From contig NC_002578.1 of assembly GCF_000195915.1 (NCBI RefSeq), forward strand, positions 1,483,644 through 1,547,643: a stretch of DNA of 64,000 bases, written 5' to 3'. The translations under genes and the position numbers were made by a program. Within the stretch, counting starts at the first letter, position 1. The number at the start of each line of letters is the position of its first letter. Positions 8,131-16,092 of this stretch are shown piece after piece. Below the pieces are notes generated by a model. It had not been told where the DNA came from and ran no database searches. It saw only the letters and a list, made by a program, of their open reading frames with translations. This DNA is from Thermoplasma acidophilum DSM 1728 (GTDB taxonomy: Archaea > Thermoplasmatota > Thermoplasmata > Thermoplasmatales > Thermoplasmataceae).

Positions 8131-8805
8131 TTATCCGAAGAATTTCGAAAGTTCAATTTTCACCTTTAATATTCTTGATCCTTCTATTCTTTCCACATAT
8201 CCGCGAGCTTCAAGCACTTTCAAAATGGATGATCCGAGGAATCCGCCTAAATGAAACCTCTTTACAGTCCAGTCCTTGCAACCATAAGCGAACATTCTCT
8301 TGCCATTAGCCCTTGGAGGTAAAGAGACACCCCTCACTGTTAGTTCCTCAGCACCTGCAGTGGTAAGCCTATACGTAGGCTTCTCTGGATCGTCCAAAAT
8401 AATCCATTTTCTTTTCAGCAATTCTTCAAGAAGGTATACTCCCATCTCACCTGCAAGGTGATCGTAACAGGTACGGGCATAATTTAAATCATTTACCGGA
8501 GATAGGCCGTAGTTTGCTGATCCGCCTGAGCTTTTTGAATGCAAAATGGAATCAAGCCAATCAACCATGTCCTCAAATTTTTCTGGTGCTATCCTGTAAA
8601 TTTTCTCTCTTCCCATCTGAATGGAATCCACAAGCCTAGCTTCAGAAAGAATTGCCAGATTTGAGGACACCTTTGGCTGATCTGCCTGTGTTTGCATTGT
8701 TATCTCGTTCACAGAAGATGGTTTTTTAGCAATTATTTCTATTATTTTCCGTCTTAGTGGACTTGAAATGGCCTTCGCAAACCGAGTCTTTTCTATTTCG
8801 TCCAT
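8131..8805 (-). CDS. ArsR-family transcriptional regulator
   Basis: A 224-residue protein with an N-terminal winged helix of ArsR type (about residues 10-85: ISSPLRRKIIEIIAK, then DQPKVSSNLAILSEARLV) followed by a C-terminal domain with the RTCYDHLAGEMG signature seen in many two-domain ArsR regulators. The Cys and His of that motif may sense metal or redox state. It is divergently transcribed from a flavin-reductase-like gene across a 77-base gap with two CATATATG sites, so it likely regulates itself and that neighbour. Its position and the closeness of an oxidoreductase hint at a redox or metal stress role; the ligand is unknown. Confidence 0.85.
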   Translation of the reverse strand: MDEIEKTRFAKAISSPLRRKIIEIIAKKPSSVNEITMQTQADQPKVSSNLAILSEARLVDSIQMGREKIYRIAPEKFEDMVDWLDSILHSKSSGGSANYGLSPVNDLNYARTCYDHLAGEMGVYLLEELLKRKWIILDDPEKPTYRLTTAGAEELTVRGVSLPPRANGKRMFAYGCKDWTVKRFHLGGFLGSSILKVLEARGYVERIEGSRILKVKIELSKFFG

Positions 8806-8824
8806 TTTTGGTGAACGGCGCTAA

Positions 8825-8848
8825 CATATATGATTTTTCGCATATATG
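8825..8848. promoter_or_regulatory. Paired CATATATG sites in the ArsR/flavin reductase intergenic region
   Basis: Two identical self-complementary octamers at 8825-8832 and 8841-8848, spaced 16 bp centre to centre. This gives dyad symmetry with helical phasing near 1.5 turns. They may act as ArsR binding sites, or as the TATA elements of the two divergent genes, or as both. Confidence 0.5.
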
Positions 8849-8882
8849 GCAAGGATTATTACGGCCACAAGAATGGACAAAT

Positions 8883-9527
8883 ATGGAAAATAATACGAAC
8901 CAAGAAAACTCTGATGCATTGGAAAATGTATCGTTTGCATGCATCAGACCGGAAATCCTTTATTTCGGTACCCCAGTAGTTCTTATATCGACAATAGATA
9001 GAGAAGGGAAGGTTAACCTCGCACCCATATCTTCCGCCTGGGCCCTAGGATATTCTGTCGTTATGGGAATCGGTACAGAGAGCAAGACAATGGAAAATCT
9101 TAGAGAAACTGGAGAATGCACACTGAATTTTCCAGAGGGGGCTCTCTGGGAGTCCGTAGAAAGACTTGCCCCACTCACTGGAAAATACCCTGTCCCCCAA
9201 GATAAAGCGGATAAATTCAGATTTGAAAGCAATAAATTCGGTGTGGCAGGTCTCACACCCTGTGATTCTGAAGTCGTCAAACCTCCAAGAGTCCTTGAAT
9301 GTAGGTTGCAGATGGAGGCCTGCGTCAAAAGCGTACGCCGTATTTCAGAACCAGATGTACAGGCAGGCATAGTAGAGGTAAAAGTTGTTCGGGTACATGC
9401 AAGGAACGACCTGATCATCGATGGCAAATACATTGATCCAAAGCAATGGAAACCGTTGATTTACTCGTTCCGCCACTATTTTACGCTGGGCTGCGATCTT
9501 GGAAAGACCTTTCGCTCAAAAATTTAG
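8883..9527 (+). CDS. Flavin reductase-like FMN-binding domain protein
   Basis: A 214-residue protein starting at the ATG at 8883. It has the split-barrel flavin reductase pattern: VLISTIDREGKVNLAPISSAW near residues 25-45, then a typical FMN-phosphate binding strand, an ECTLNFP segment, and a conserved EVKVVRVHARNDL strand. Such proteins bind FMN and either transfer hydride from NAD(P)H or act as flavin-dependent oxidoreductases. It faces the ArsR regulator across a short shared promoter and is followed, 40 bases downstream, by a Rossmann-fold gene on the same strand that may be in the same transcript. A longer open frame upstream to 8757 overlaps the divergent gene and is unlikely. Confidence 0.82.
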   Translation: MENNTNQENSDALENVSFACIRPEILYFGTPVVLISTIDREGKVNLAPISSAWALGYSVVMGIGTESKTMENLRETGECTLNFPEGALWESVERLAPLTGKYPVPQDKADKFRFESNKFGVAGLTPCDSEVVKPPRVLECRLQMEACVKSVRRISEPDVQAGIVEVKVVRVHARNDLIIDGKYIDPKQWKPLIYSFRHYFTLGCDLGKTFRSKI

Positions 9528-9567
9528 GAAACCCATAAATATGGATGGGGAATAGAAATTGAAATAT

Positions 9568-10149
9568 ATGCGCATTTTTATCGCAGGTGCCACCGGAATA
9601 ATCGGGATGAAACTCTTGCCGTTACTCCTGGCAGGCGGATACTTCGTTGCCGGAATGACCAGATCGCCTGAAAAGGTCAGAATATTGGAAAATGTGGGAG
9701 CAAAGCCGATACTATGTGACGTCTACGATCCCGAAGACCTCGAAGCTTCGATAGTGAGCTTCGATCCAGATATCATCATTAGCCTGTTGACAGATTTGCC
9801 TGACCATGCCAGATATGTGAGGGATTATTCGGAAAGAAATAACCGGATGAGAACAGAAGGTGTAAGGAATTTGTTAAGTGCCGCAAGGGCAGCGGATTCG
9901 CCCAAACTGATCGTGGAGAGTGTGGCCTGGACTCTTGAAAGAGAAAGTGCCGAAGCAGTTGATATCATGGAGAAGATGGTGTGGGAATACGGTGGTATAG
10001 TGATAAGATATGGAAGGCTGTATGGTCCGGGTACATACTACCAGAATGATCTGCCTGCCAAGCCACGCATACATGTGGACAGGGCGGCGATCCTAACTGC
10101 AGAAAGTATATTGTCTGAGGAAAAAATAATAGTAATTGCGGACGAGTAA
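9568..10149 (+). CDS. Short NAD(P)-binding Rossmann protein, epimerase-like
   Basis: A 193-residue protein with an N-terminal dinucleotide-binding motif (FIAGATGIIGMKLL) as in extended short-chain dehydrogenases and NAD-dependent epimerases. It includes a DVYDPEDLE segment and a later IVIRYGRLYGPGTYY segment that matches the YGP motif after the catalytic helix. The catalytic Tyr-x3-Lys is not seen and the usual C-terminal substrate domain is truncated, since homologues are about 300 residues. It may therefore bind nucleotide without canonical chemistry. Start: the ATG at 9568 gives the normal family N-terminus; a TTG at 9559 is also possible. It probably follows the flavin reductase gene in one transcript. 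Confidence 0.7.
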   Translation: MRIFIAGATGIIGMKLLPLLLAGGYFVAGMTRSPEKVRILENVGAKPILCDVYDPEDLEASIVSFDPDIIISLLTDLPDHARYVRDYSERNNRMRTEGVRNLLSAARAADSPKLIVESVAWTLERESAEAVDIMEKMVWEYGGIVIRYGRLYGPGTYYQNDLPAKPRIHVDRAAILTAESILSEEKIIVIADE

Positions 10150-10273
10150 ATCGATGGATTCAGCGGATATCTGACATGTTAAGATTCAGATAGAAATGGA
10201 GTTCAAATCCTTCGTATCAAAAAAAGTTTCCAGCATCCACCCTAAAAAACTATTCCTTTATTAACATATTCGG

Positions 10274-11569
10274 CTATTTTCTGAATACATCTGCACCGAA
10301 GAATTTATCGAGTACTGGCAAAGATTTCATGCCGACATTGAATTTCATTATCTCCATTGACTTTTTAAAACGATCCAGGTTCTTTCCTATGGAATAGTTG
10401 AAAATTTCCTGCCTGACTATATCCTCTATGCTCCGCTGCCCGGTGAATACGTCCACATACAGCCTGTCAGCCACAATATAAGGCCCGCGCGATCTGTCCC
10501 TTGCCTTCCAGCTGTTGACAAAGTCTACTGCATTATCCGTATCCACCGGAGGGCCAGTGTGAACCCGTATTCTTTCCTCGGCGCATGCTGGTGTTTCAAT
10601 CAACACATATATTCTGTCGCTTACGTCAATTTCTGAGGATATGACACGAATTTCATGGGATTCCATTATCTTCTGCAGGACGGATCTGAAACGGTACACC
10701 TGAGGATAGATAACGTCGTCCGTAAGATCTGGCTTCGGCAGCGAGTATATCATGATACAGGTACCCCTATCATGATACTGCACGTTCTTTCCATTGTGTT
10801 CGATCTGGAAAAAACCCTCGTCTGGCGATGACAGGAACATTTTGCTTGCAATCTTCATTCTGGAAAGGCTTTCAAGGCTCACCGGCGATGCAACGTTTCT
10901 GTCAGGATCCACGGGATCTATTAGCACCATCGGATCACGGAAGCGTTCATCAAGGTCTATGAGAACTCTCCCCTTGGCCTTTGAAAAGTACCTTATGACG
11001 TTTTCAAAGCTTCCGAACCTGATCACCAGAAGCTCGCACAGGTATCCGGAAAAACCAAATGTCCTGGCCTCAGCTCCGTATACCCCTATTGATTTTGTGA
11101 ATATCTTCAGAAGCCTGACTTCATCCCTGCCCTTTTCGTCTAGATGCCCATTCACGTATTCTGTATGAAGCAGCGTCCTGTCAACTGCGCTTATCTTTTT
11201 GTCGCCGAAGCTCATCTTGTAGCAGGGAACAACATCGATCTTCACACCGCCAATCTCGCCGCTGACATAGGGATGCTCCGCGTATTTCTCCCTTCCATTG
11301 GGGATCACGGCGTGACCTATGTGAAGCCCCTCCGTATTGATTATTTCCTCGGGATAATCGCGATCAAATGCTATGAATATATCCAGATCCCCGTCCCTGA
11401 GATTAGTGCCCTTTGCATATGATCCTACTATAACGGCTTCGGCCCTGAGTCCTCTTGATCTGCAGATGCTGTTTATCTTTCGGATAATATCATCTGATAT
11501 GATCTTCAGCTTATTTTCTTCTTCCTGCGTTGGCCTGTATCTGCTGAGTACTTCCTGATAATCTATCAT
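10274..11569 (-). CDS. cca: CCA-adding tRNA nucleotidyltransferase, archaeal class I
   Basis: A 431-residue enzyme that adds or repairs the 3' CCA of tRNAs. The polymerase signature GSYAKGTNLRDGDLDIF, with the two catalytic Asp, sits near residues 48-65, followed by a third Asp in GGVKIDVVPCYK. Total length fits archaeal class I enzymes (about 430-450). None of the three tRNA genes in this window encodes CCA, so this activity is required. The start overlaps the stop of the NAC gene by 4 bases (ATGA), showing an operon that couples tRNA maturation to nascent-chain handling. Confidence 0.96.
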   Translation of the reverse strand: MIDYQEVLSRYRPTQEEENKLKIISDDIIRKINSICRSRGLRAEAVIVGSYAKGTNLRDGDLDIFIAFDRDYPEEIINTEGLHIGHAVIPNGREKYAEHPYVSGEIGGVKIDVVPCYKMSFGDKKISAVDRTLLHTEYVNGHLDEKGRDEVRLLKIFTKSIGVYGAEARTFGFSGYLCELLVIRFGSFENVIRYFSKAKGRVLIDLDERFRDPMVLIDPVDPDRNVASPVSLESLSRMKIASKMFLSSPDEGFFQIEHNGKNVQYHDRGTCIMIYSLPKPDLTDDVIYPQVYRFRSVLQKIMESHEIRVISSEIDVSDRIYVLIETPACAEERIRVHTGPPVDTDNAVDFVNSWKARDRSRGPYIVADRLYVDVFTGQRSIEDIVRQEIFNYSIGKNLDRFKKSMEIMKFNVGMKSLPVLDKFFGADVFRK

Positions 11570-11925
11570 TTCTGCATCAGGTTCATTATGGCCTGAGCAG
11601 GCTCTCCGCCAGACGCTTTCAGAGCCTCTATCGCCTTCTCCCTGGAAACGCTCGCCTGTTCCATAACAAGCTTTATGTCATCCTCTGGGAAGGACTCTTC
11701 CTTCTTCTCTTCGGGCTCCTTGGGGACTTCCCTCATTGTACCGACAACCTGAAAGGTCTTCACGCCCTGTGCTTCGATCATCGTAACCTGGGCGTTGTCG
11801 ATAACGTAATCCTTCGTCTTTCCCTTGAATATAACCTTCGTAACATCGTCCATCTCTGTGGACTTTATGCCCATCTGCGCCATCAGCCGGCGCATCTCCC
11901 TTGAGTTCATCCTGCCAGGTATCAT
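11566..11925 (-). CDS. nac: Nascent polypeptide-associated complex protein (archaeal NAC)
   Basis: A ribosome-associated chaperone subunit of 119 residues from the ATG at 11925. The N-terminus (MIPGRMNSREMRRLMAQMG) is typical of archaeal NAC alpha. The NAC beta-barrel core follows (KVIFKGKTKDYVIDNAQVT), then an acidic linker, and a C-terminal UBA domain (DDIKLVMEQASVSREKAIEAL). The start at 11940 is open too, but 11925 begins exactly at the family N-terminus. The gene leads the NAC-cca operon, with an ATATAT box about 40 bp upstream on the minus strand. Confidence 0.93.
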   Translation of the reverse strand: MIPGRMNSREMRRLMAQMGIKSTEMDDVTKVIFKGKTKDYVIDNAQVTMIEAQGVKTFQVVGTMREVPKEPEEKKEESFPEDDIKLVMEQASVSREKAIEALKASGGEPAQAIMNLMQK

Positions 11926-12036
11926 TTTAGCACTGATCATTAAATCGTAAATAAAGTTGAGTTTTTATTGTGCAAAAATATATCAAAAGCCATGAGTACG
12001 AATGAACAGATATATAAAATAAAATGGATTTGATAT

Positions 12037-12468
12037 TTACGGAGTTATCTTTATTGCTCTCACAGGGCAGACGCTCTCGCAAGCCATGCAGAATATGCAA
12101 TCCGATTCACGGACAGGATCACATTTGTCTGTCCTGTACTTGTTCCACTCCTCGCTGCCCTTCTGTATCTTGTGGTCGTTTCCCGTACCTGATTTTCCGG
12201 GATTAAGATTCCACTCATAGAGATTGACAGGGCAGACATCCATGCATGCACCATCTGCAATGCAGCAGTCCCAGTCAACTGCAACATGGGTACCATGTAT
12301 GCCCAGCTTTGTGGGATAGGGCTTTCCGTCGGCATCCAGCCTCTGCATTCCCTCGGCCCTTACATCATGGCCATTGTGCTGACCGGTCACGGGATAGTCC
12401 TTGTCGTTCTCAAGAAAATGCTCATCTATGGGCTTTGGCTTGAAATCAAGCTCCTCTAGCTTAACCAA
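12037..12468 (-). CDS. Zinc-containing dicluster ferredoxin (Thermoplasma type)
   Basis: A 143-codon gene whose product matches, from memory, the protein-sequenced ferredoxin of T. acidophilum (142 residues beginning Val-Lys-Leu). Two cysteine clusters (CCIADGACMDVCP and CIFCMACESVCP) bind Fe-S clusters; an N-terminal extension with several His residues binds zinc in this family. It is the likely electron acceptor of 2-oxoacid ferredoxin oxidoreductases. The true start is probably the TTG at 12468, not the GTG at 12474: GGTGA lies 7 bases upstream of the TTG, and removal of the initiator Met would leave Val, matching the mature protein. Confidence 0.95.
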   Translation of the reverse strand: MVKLEELDFKPKPIDEHFLENDKDYPVTGQHNGHDVRAEGMQRLDADGKPYPTKLGIHGTHVAVDWDCCIADGACMDVCPVNLYEWNLNPGKSGTGNDHKIQKGSEEWNKYRTDKCDPVRESDCIFCMACESVCPVRAIKITP

Positions 12469-12500
12469 ATACACTCACCGACAAGATATTTTATATTTTT

Positions 12501-12508
12501 ATTTAAAC
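12501..12508 (-). promoter_or_regulatory. TATA box of the ferredoxin gene
   Basis: GTTTAAAT on the minus strand, inside a long AT run, placed about 25-30 bp before the ribosome-binding GGTGA at 12476-12480. A short leader is predicted. Confidence 0.45.
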
Positions 12509-12516
12509 TATACGCA

Positions 12517-12780
12517 ACTCCTTCAGAAAATTTTTTGAAAATTCCCTATTAAGATGGAACATTTACATATTCTTCTATTGGAGACTCGCTGAATGACGAA
12601 TTCTGAACTTTAATAGACGCATTTGATCTCGCTTGTCCGAGCATACAAGAATTGATGAATTGGAACGATAGATCAATCTGAATTGGCCGAACCAGATATC
12701 ATCTTAACCTGATCAAGCGCAGCTCAGCTCTGCGTTGCGGTCACTAGGCTTAAATTCATAAGCCTTCCCTGTTCAAATTC
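12517..12780 (-). other. Gene-free stretch with two hairpins, possible small RNA
   Basis: No convincing coding region lies between the ferredoxin promoter and tRNA-Phe. On the minus strand a strong TATA-like element (12794-12803) would start a transcript near 12773. It would first form a hairpin (AGGCTT at 12746-12751 with AAGCCT at 12760-12765), then a second (CGCAG/CTGCG near 12718-12734), and would end in the T-rich region near 12530. This arrangement suggests a roughly 240-nt non-coding RNA, but no known RNA family was recognised and it may simply be decayed spacer. Confidence 0.3.
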
Positions 12781-12859
12781 ATTGAGTATATTCATACCCT
12801 TATATAAATATTCTCACTTCTATAATATTAAGACTGAAAATAGATCAATTTTGGAAGTA

Positions 12860-12932
12860 TGCCGTGGGCCGGGATCGAACCAGCGACCTCCAGATCTTCA
12901 GTCTGGCGCTCTCCCAACTGAGCTACCACGGC
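12860..12932 (-). tRNA. tRNA-Phe (GAA)
   Basis: The minus strand folds as a cloverleaf: acceptor GCCGTGG paired with CCACGGC, D arm with AGCTCAGTTGGGAGAGC, anticodon stem CCAGA/TCTGG around CTGAAGA (anticodon GAA), T arm CTGGTTCGATCCCGG. The discriminator base is A and CCA is not encoded. No intron. Confidence 0.96.
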
Positions 12933-13116
12933 TCCAGAAACTATGCGGCAGGATCTGGGCTTTACGGACAGGCCAGAGCTTTCTAAACATACCTCATTTG
13001 AGGCTCATCCTGCAGCCATCATTCTGGCGATTCCGGTGTGAGCGTATGGTATATATCTTTATCAATTTTTCCGATCCCATGCCTGTCCGCAGATTCATCA
13101 GACGCGGAATAAGAAA

Positions 13117-14637
13117 TCAGGTACTGGCAGAAACCTTCTGTTCGCCCTGCTTGCCGGCATCCACGATCTGATCGCGGATCACCTTGCCAGCCGGGCTCCT
13201 GGGTATCTTCCTGACCTGAACGTATTTTGAGGGACGAAGGTACGGCGGCACCTTTGTACTGAAAAATCTCTTGATTCCGTTGAGGTCATCTGCGACAACG
13301 TAAGCCACCAGAGCCGGAAGGCCGGAATCGTACTGCATCCCCATGGCCATGTCCCTGACACCTGGCACCTTCAGTGCTTCCGCTTCTATCGGTTCCGGAT
13401 CTATCAGCGTCCCGTTTATGATCATCCGCCTTGACCTTTCCAGATGGAGCCTCCCGTCAGCATCCATGAAGCCCAGATCGCCTGTGCTGTAATAGCTGTT
13501 CTCAGATCCGCCGGCGAAATGCATGGAAGAAACTTCAATCAATCCTATTTCACCTGGCTGCACATCCCTGCCGGATCTGTCCGTGATCCGTATTTTAACC
13601 CCTGAAAGGGGCTTGCCGATGCTTCCATCATAATCGGAGTCAATCGGCGTCAGGGTGGCACACCCTCCGATGGCTGTCAAATCGTATCCCACCTTTATGG
13701 TACGCCCTGTCTGGTTTTGGAAGCTGGACATGAAGTCTGCCGTGAAGTCTTCGCCAAGGAGGAAAAGAAATCTTATGGATTTCGGAATTCCGATCTTCTT
13801 TCTGATGATCTGCCCGTAAAGGTTGGAATTTCCAAGCACCATATTGCTTTCGAGCTTTTCTGCAAGCTTCATGGTTGTGCTTGCATCGATGTAATCAGGA
13901 ACAAGGTTTACTGTGCCTCCATTGAGGAGGGCCGTGAAGATGAACTGTAGCGTTGAAAGATGGTATAGCGAAGAAGAAACAACAATGTTCTTTCTGAAGC
14001 CCTCCAGATAATTCGATATATCCTGAATGGATGACAGAATATCACTGTTCTTCAAAAGGATCTGTGACTGAGCCTTCTGTGTTCTCTTGATTATGGCCAC
14101 GCCATCTGCATTCCGCTGTCTCTCCGGTGAGGAAACCCTGTCGAAGACCAGGTCCGATATCCTGTGCACTCCCGGTCTTGACATAAGATCGGGCCTTTCT
14201 CCCAGGTATTCCCTGAAATAATATTTGAGTGAAGTTCCGTACGGCGCAAAATCCTCGTCCCTTATCAGGAAAAGATCCCTGAAGTTGAATTCCCTGTAAT
14301 TCATCATGTAATCGCTTGCTATCACATACTCTGCACCGTACTCCTCTGGCGATTCTCCAGGCCTGAGGAGGGCTGCGCCAAGGCCTAGTGAATTCAGGGC
14401 AAGAATCGACACTATGAATTGCGGCGAATTTCCTGCCAAGATCGCCGCACTCTTGTCCACGCCCATCTCATCAAGGTTGTGGGCAAGAGAATCAGACATT
14501 GAAATTAAAGCATGATACGTCAGCGGTTTTCCCAGAAAGTAGAGGGCAACCCTGCTTTCGTTTTCTCTTGCAACGGTTGCAAATGCATCGTAGAGGCTCG
14601 ATCCTGCGCCCGTATCCATGGATGTATTAGCTTTCAT
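13117..14637 (-). CDS. Acyl-CoA synthetase-like (AMP-binding) protein with degenerate active site
   Basis: A 506-residue member of the ANL superfamily. Late core motifs are recognisable: STGDLGFMDADGRL (A7 region), the hinge-like RSRRMIINGTLIDPEPIEAE, and the C-terminal RSPAGKVIRD with the catalytic Lys. The central motifs are altered: the Ser/Thr/Gly-rich P-loop (A3) is replaced by an unrelated segment around residues 178-195, and the YGxTE motif (A5) reads YDLTAI, so the metal-binding Glu is gone. Normal adenylation is therefore doubtful. It begins right at the stop of the NAD(P)HX repair gene and is probably co-transcribed with it. The true substrate, if any, is unknown. Confidence 0.82.
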   Translation of the reverse strand: MKANTSMDTGAGSSLYDAFATVARENESRVALYFLGKPLTYHALISMSDSLAHNLDEMGVDKSAAILAGNSPQFIVSILALNSLGLGAALLRPGESPEEYGAEYVIASDYMMNYREFNFRDLFLIRDEDFAPYGTSLKYYFREYLGERPDLMSRPGVHRISDLVFDRVSSPERQRNADGVAIIKRTQKAQSQILLKNSDILSSIQDISNYLEGFRKNIVVSSSLYHLSTLQFIFTALLNGGTVNLVPDYIDASTTMKLAEKLESNMVLGNSNLYGQIIRKKIGIPKSIRFLFLLGEDFTADFMSSFQNQTGRTIKVGYDLTAIGGCATLTPIDSDYDGSIGKPLSGVKIRITDRSGRDVQPGEIGLIEVSSMHFAGGSENSYYSTGDLGFMDADGRLHLERSRRMIINGTLIDPEPIEAEALKVPGVRDMAMGMQYDSGLPALVAYVVADDLNGIKRFFSTKVPPYLRPSKYVQVRKIPRSPAGKVIRDQIVDAGKQGEQKVSAST

Positions 14638-16023
14638 CTATATTTTAATGTATTTCCCCATGACACCGGGTATCTCCGATATCATATCGGTCACCGTGTA
14701 CCAGTAGCCGTGTTTGGAATAGGCTGCCTCACCCAGGGCCTTATTCAGGTAGGTGCCCATGAGGCATGCCCTCATCGGATCGACGGACCTTGCCAGAAAC
14801 GCTGAGATTATGCCGGCCAGCAGGTCTCCCGTGCCTCCCATCGTCATCCTTGCATTGCCGCCCTTTGCATAGTGCACCTCCTCGCCGTTTGTTATCACAT
14901 CGACCTGGCCCTTGAGAACGACTATAAGCCCCTTCTTTCTTGCATATGATATTGCATTTTCTTCGGTCGGTTCAAACCCGGATATGCGCCTGAATTCGCC
15001 TTTATGTGGCGTTATGATAATCTTGCGACCGGCAAAGCTCCCGGAATACGCTCCAACGGCATCAAGCGCATCGGCATCAACAACCATTGGCACTCTGGAA
15101 TCCGATACGATTTTCCGTGCTGCTTCCATGGCATCATCGCCCTTCCCCATGCCCGGCCCCAGCAGTATGGCTGAATTTCCATAGATCTCTGATAGTTTCT
15201 TTTCGTCCAGCTTTTCGACCTGCCGCACGATTATTCCCGGATCGTATCCTGAAACTATCTGGTAGTTTCTCGGGGATACGAACACCCTGACGAGATCAAG
15301 GCCGATCCTTTCAGCGGCGAGAGCGGCTATGACGGATGATCCGTGGAACTCCCAGCCGCCCACTATTGCGAGGGTGCCGTTCATGCCTTTGTGAGAGGAT
15401 GGATCTGGCTTTGGATAGTACAGTAGATCCCCCGGGCCGGCATATTTCCTAACATCCGGAGGTATCCCTATATCCGCAACGATTATTTTCCCGCTGTTAT
15501 CCTGATTCATTCCGTATTTCTCCATCGTGAACGTTACGGTTATTTCCGGCTTCACCGCGTACCTGGTTCCCAGGCCGGATGGTATGTCCACAGAAACCAC
15601 ATGAGAACAGGATCTGTTTATATTCTCTATCACGCTCCTGTATGGATCTTTTGGATCTCCCGATATCCCCACTCCGAATATACCGTCGATTATGACATCG
15701 CATTTCATGCACTCCTCCATGCCATCTAGGCCGATCACCCTGCCGCCGTATTCGGATAGTGCACGCCTTGCCAGTTCGGATCTAACTTCGGTGACGATAA
15801 GAACCCTGACATCGTACTTCGCACTTAGTATCGATCCGGCAACTATGGCATCTCCACCGTTGTTTCCGGTACCTGCAACAACACACACTGTCCTTGCGTC
15901 AGGGTAGTTCTTCATCACGGCGTCGGCCACCGCCTTACCGGCATTCTTCATCAGCGGGTATGTGGTTCCGTAGAGATATTCGTAGTTTAGATCATCATGC
16001 TGCATGTCCACGTAATAATTCAT
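14638..16023 (-). CDS. nnr: Bifunctional NAD(P)H-hydrate epimerase / ADP-dependent dehydratase
   Basis: A 461-residue repair enzyme for hydrated NAD(P)H, from the ATG at 16023. The N-terminal YjeF_N epimerase domain (about 1-205) carries VVAGTGNNGGDAIVAG and the DVIIDGIFG segment. The C-terminal ribokinase-like domain (about 220-455) carries GMGKGDDAM, the VVDADAL motif, ITPHKGEF and the catalytic GGTGDLLAG. Length matches the fused form. The frame remains open to 16038, but 16023 gives a normal start and a gap of 69 bases to the divergent aldo-keto reductase gene. It is followed without spacing by the acyl-CoA-synthetase-like gene. Confidence 0.95.
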   Translation of the reverse strand: MNYYVDMQHDDLNYEYLYGTTYPLMKNAGKAVADAVMKNYPDARTVCVVAGTGNNGGDAIVAGSILSAKYDVRVLIVTEVRSELARRALSEYGGRVIGLDGMEECMKCDVIIDGIFGVGISGDPKDPYRSVIENINRSCSHVVSVDIPSGLGTRYAVKPEITVTFTMEKYGMNQDNSGKIIVADIGIPPDVRKYAGPGDLLYYPKPDPSSHKGMNGTLAIVGGWEFHGSSVIAALAAERIGLDLVRVFVSPRNYQIVSGYDPGIIVRQVEKLDEKKLSEIYGNSAILLGPGMGKGDDAMEAARKIVSDSRVPMVVDADALDAVGAYSGSFAGRKIIITPHKGEFRRISGFEPTEENAISYARKKGLIVVLKGQVDVITNGEEVHYAKGGNARMTMGGTGDLLAGIISAFLARSVDPMRACLMGTYLNKALGEAAYSKHGYWYTVTDMISEIPGVMGKYIKI

Positions 16024-16092
16024 AATAAAACATGGCAACTTAGGACAAAAAAGTAAGCATGTGCAATCAAAAACGTGAAATAGGATCGAAAC

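Noticed and set aside
12650-12716. C/D-box guide RNA look-alike (TGATGA...CTGA)
   Set aside because: No clear C' box, no terminal stem and poor spacing between boxes.
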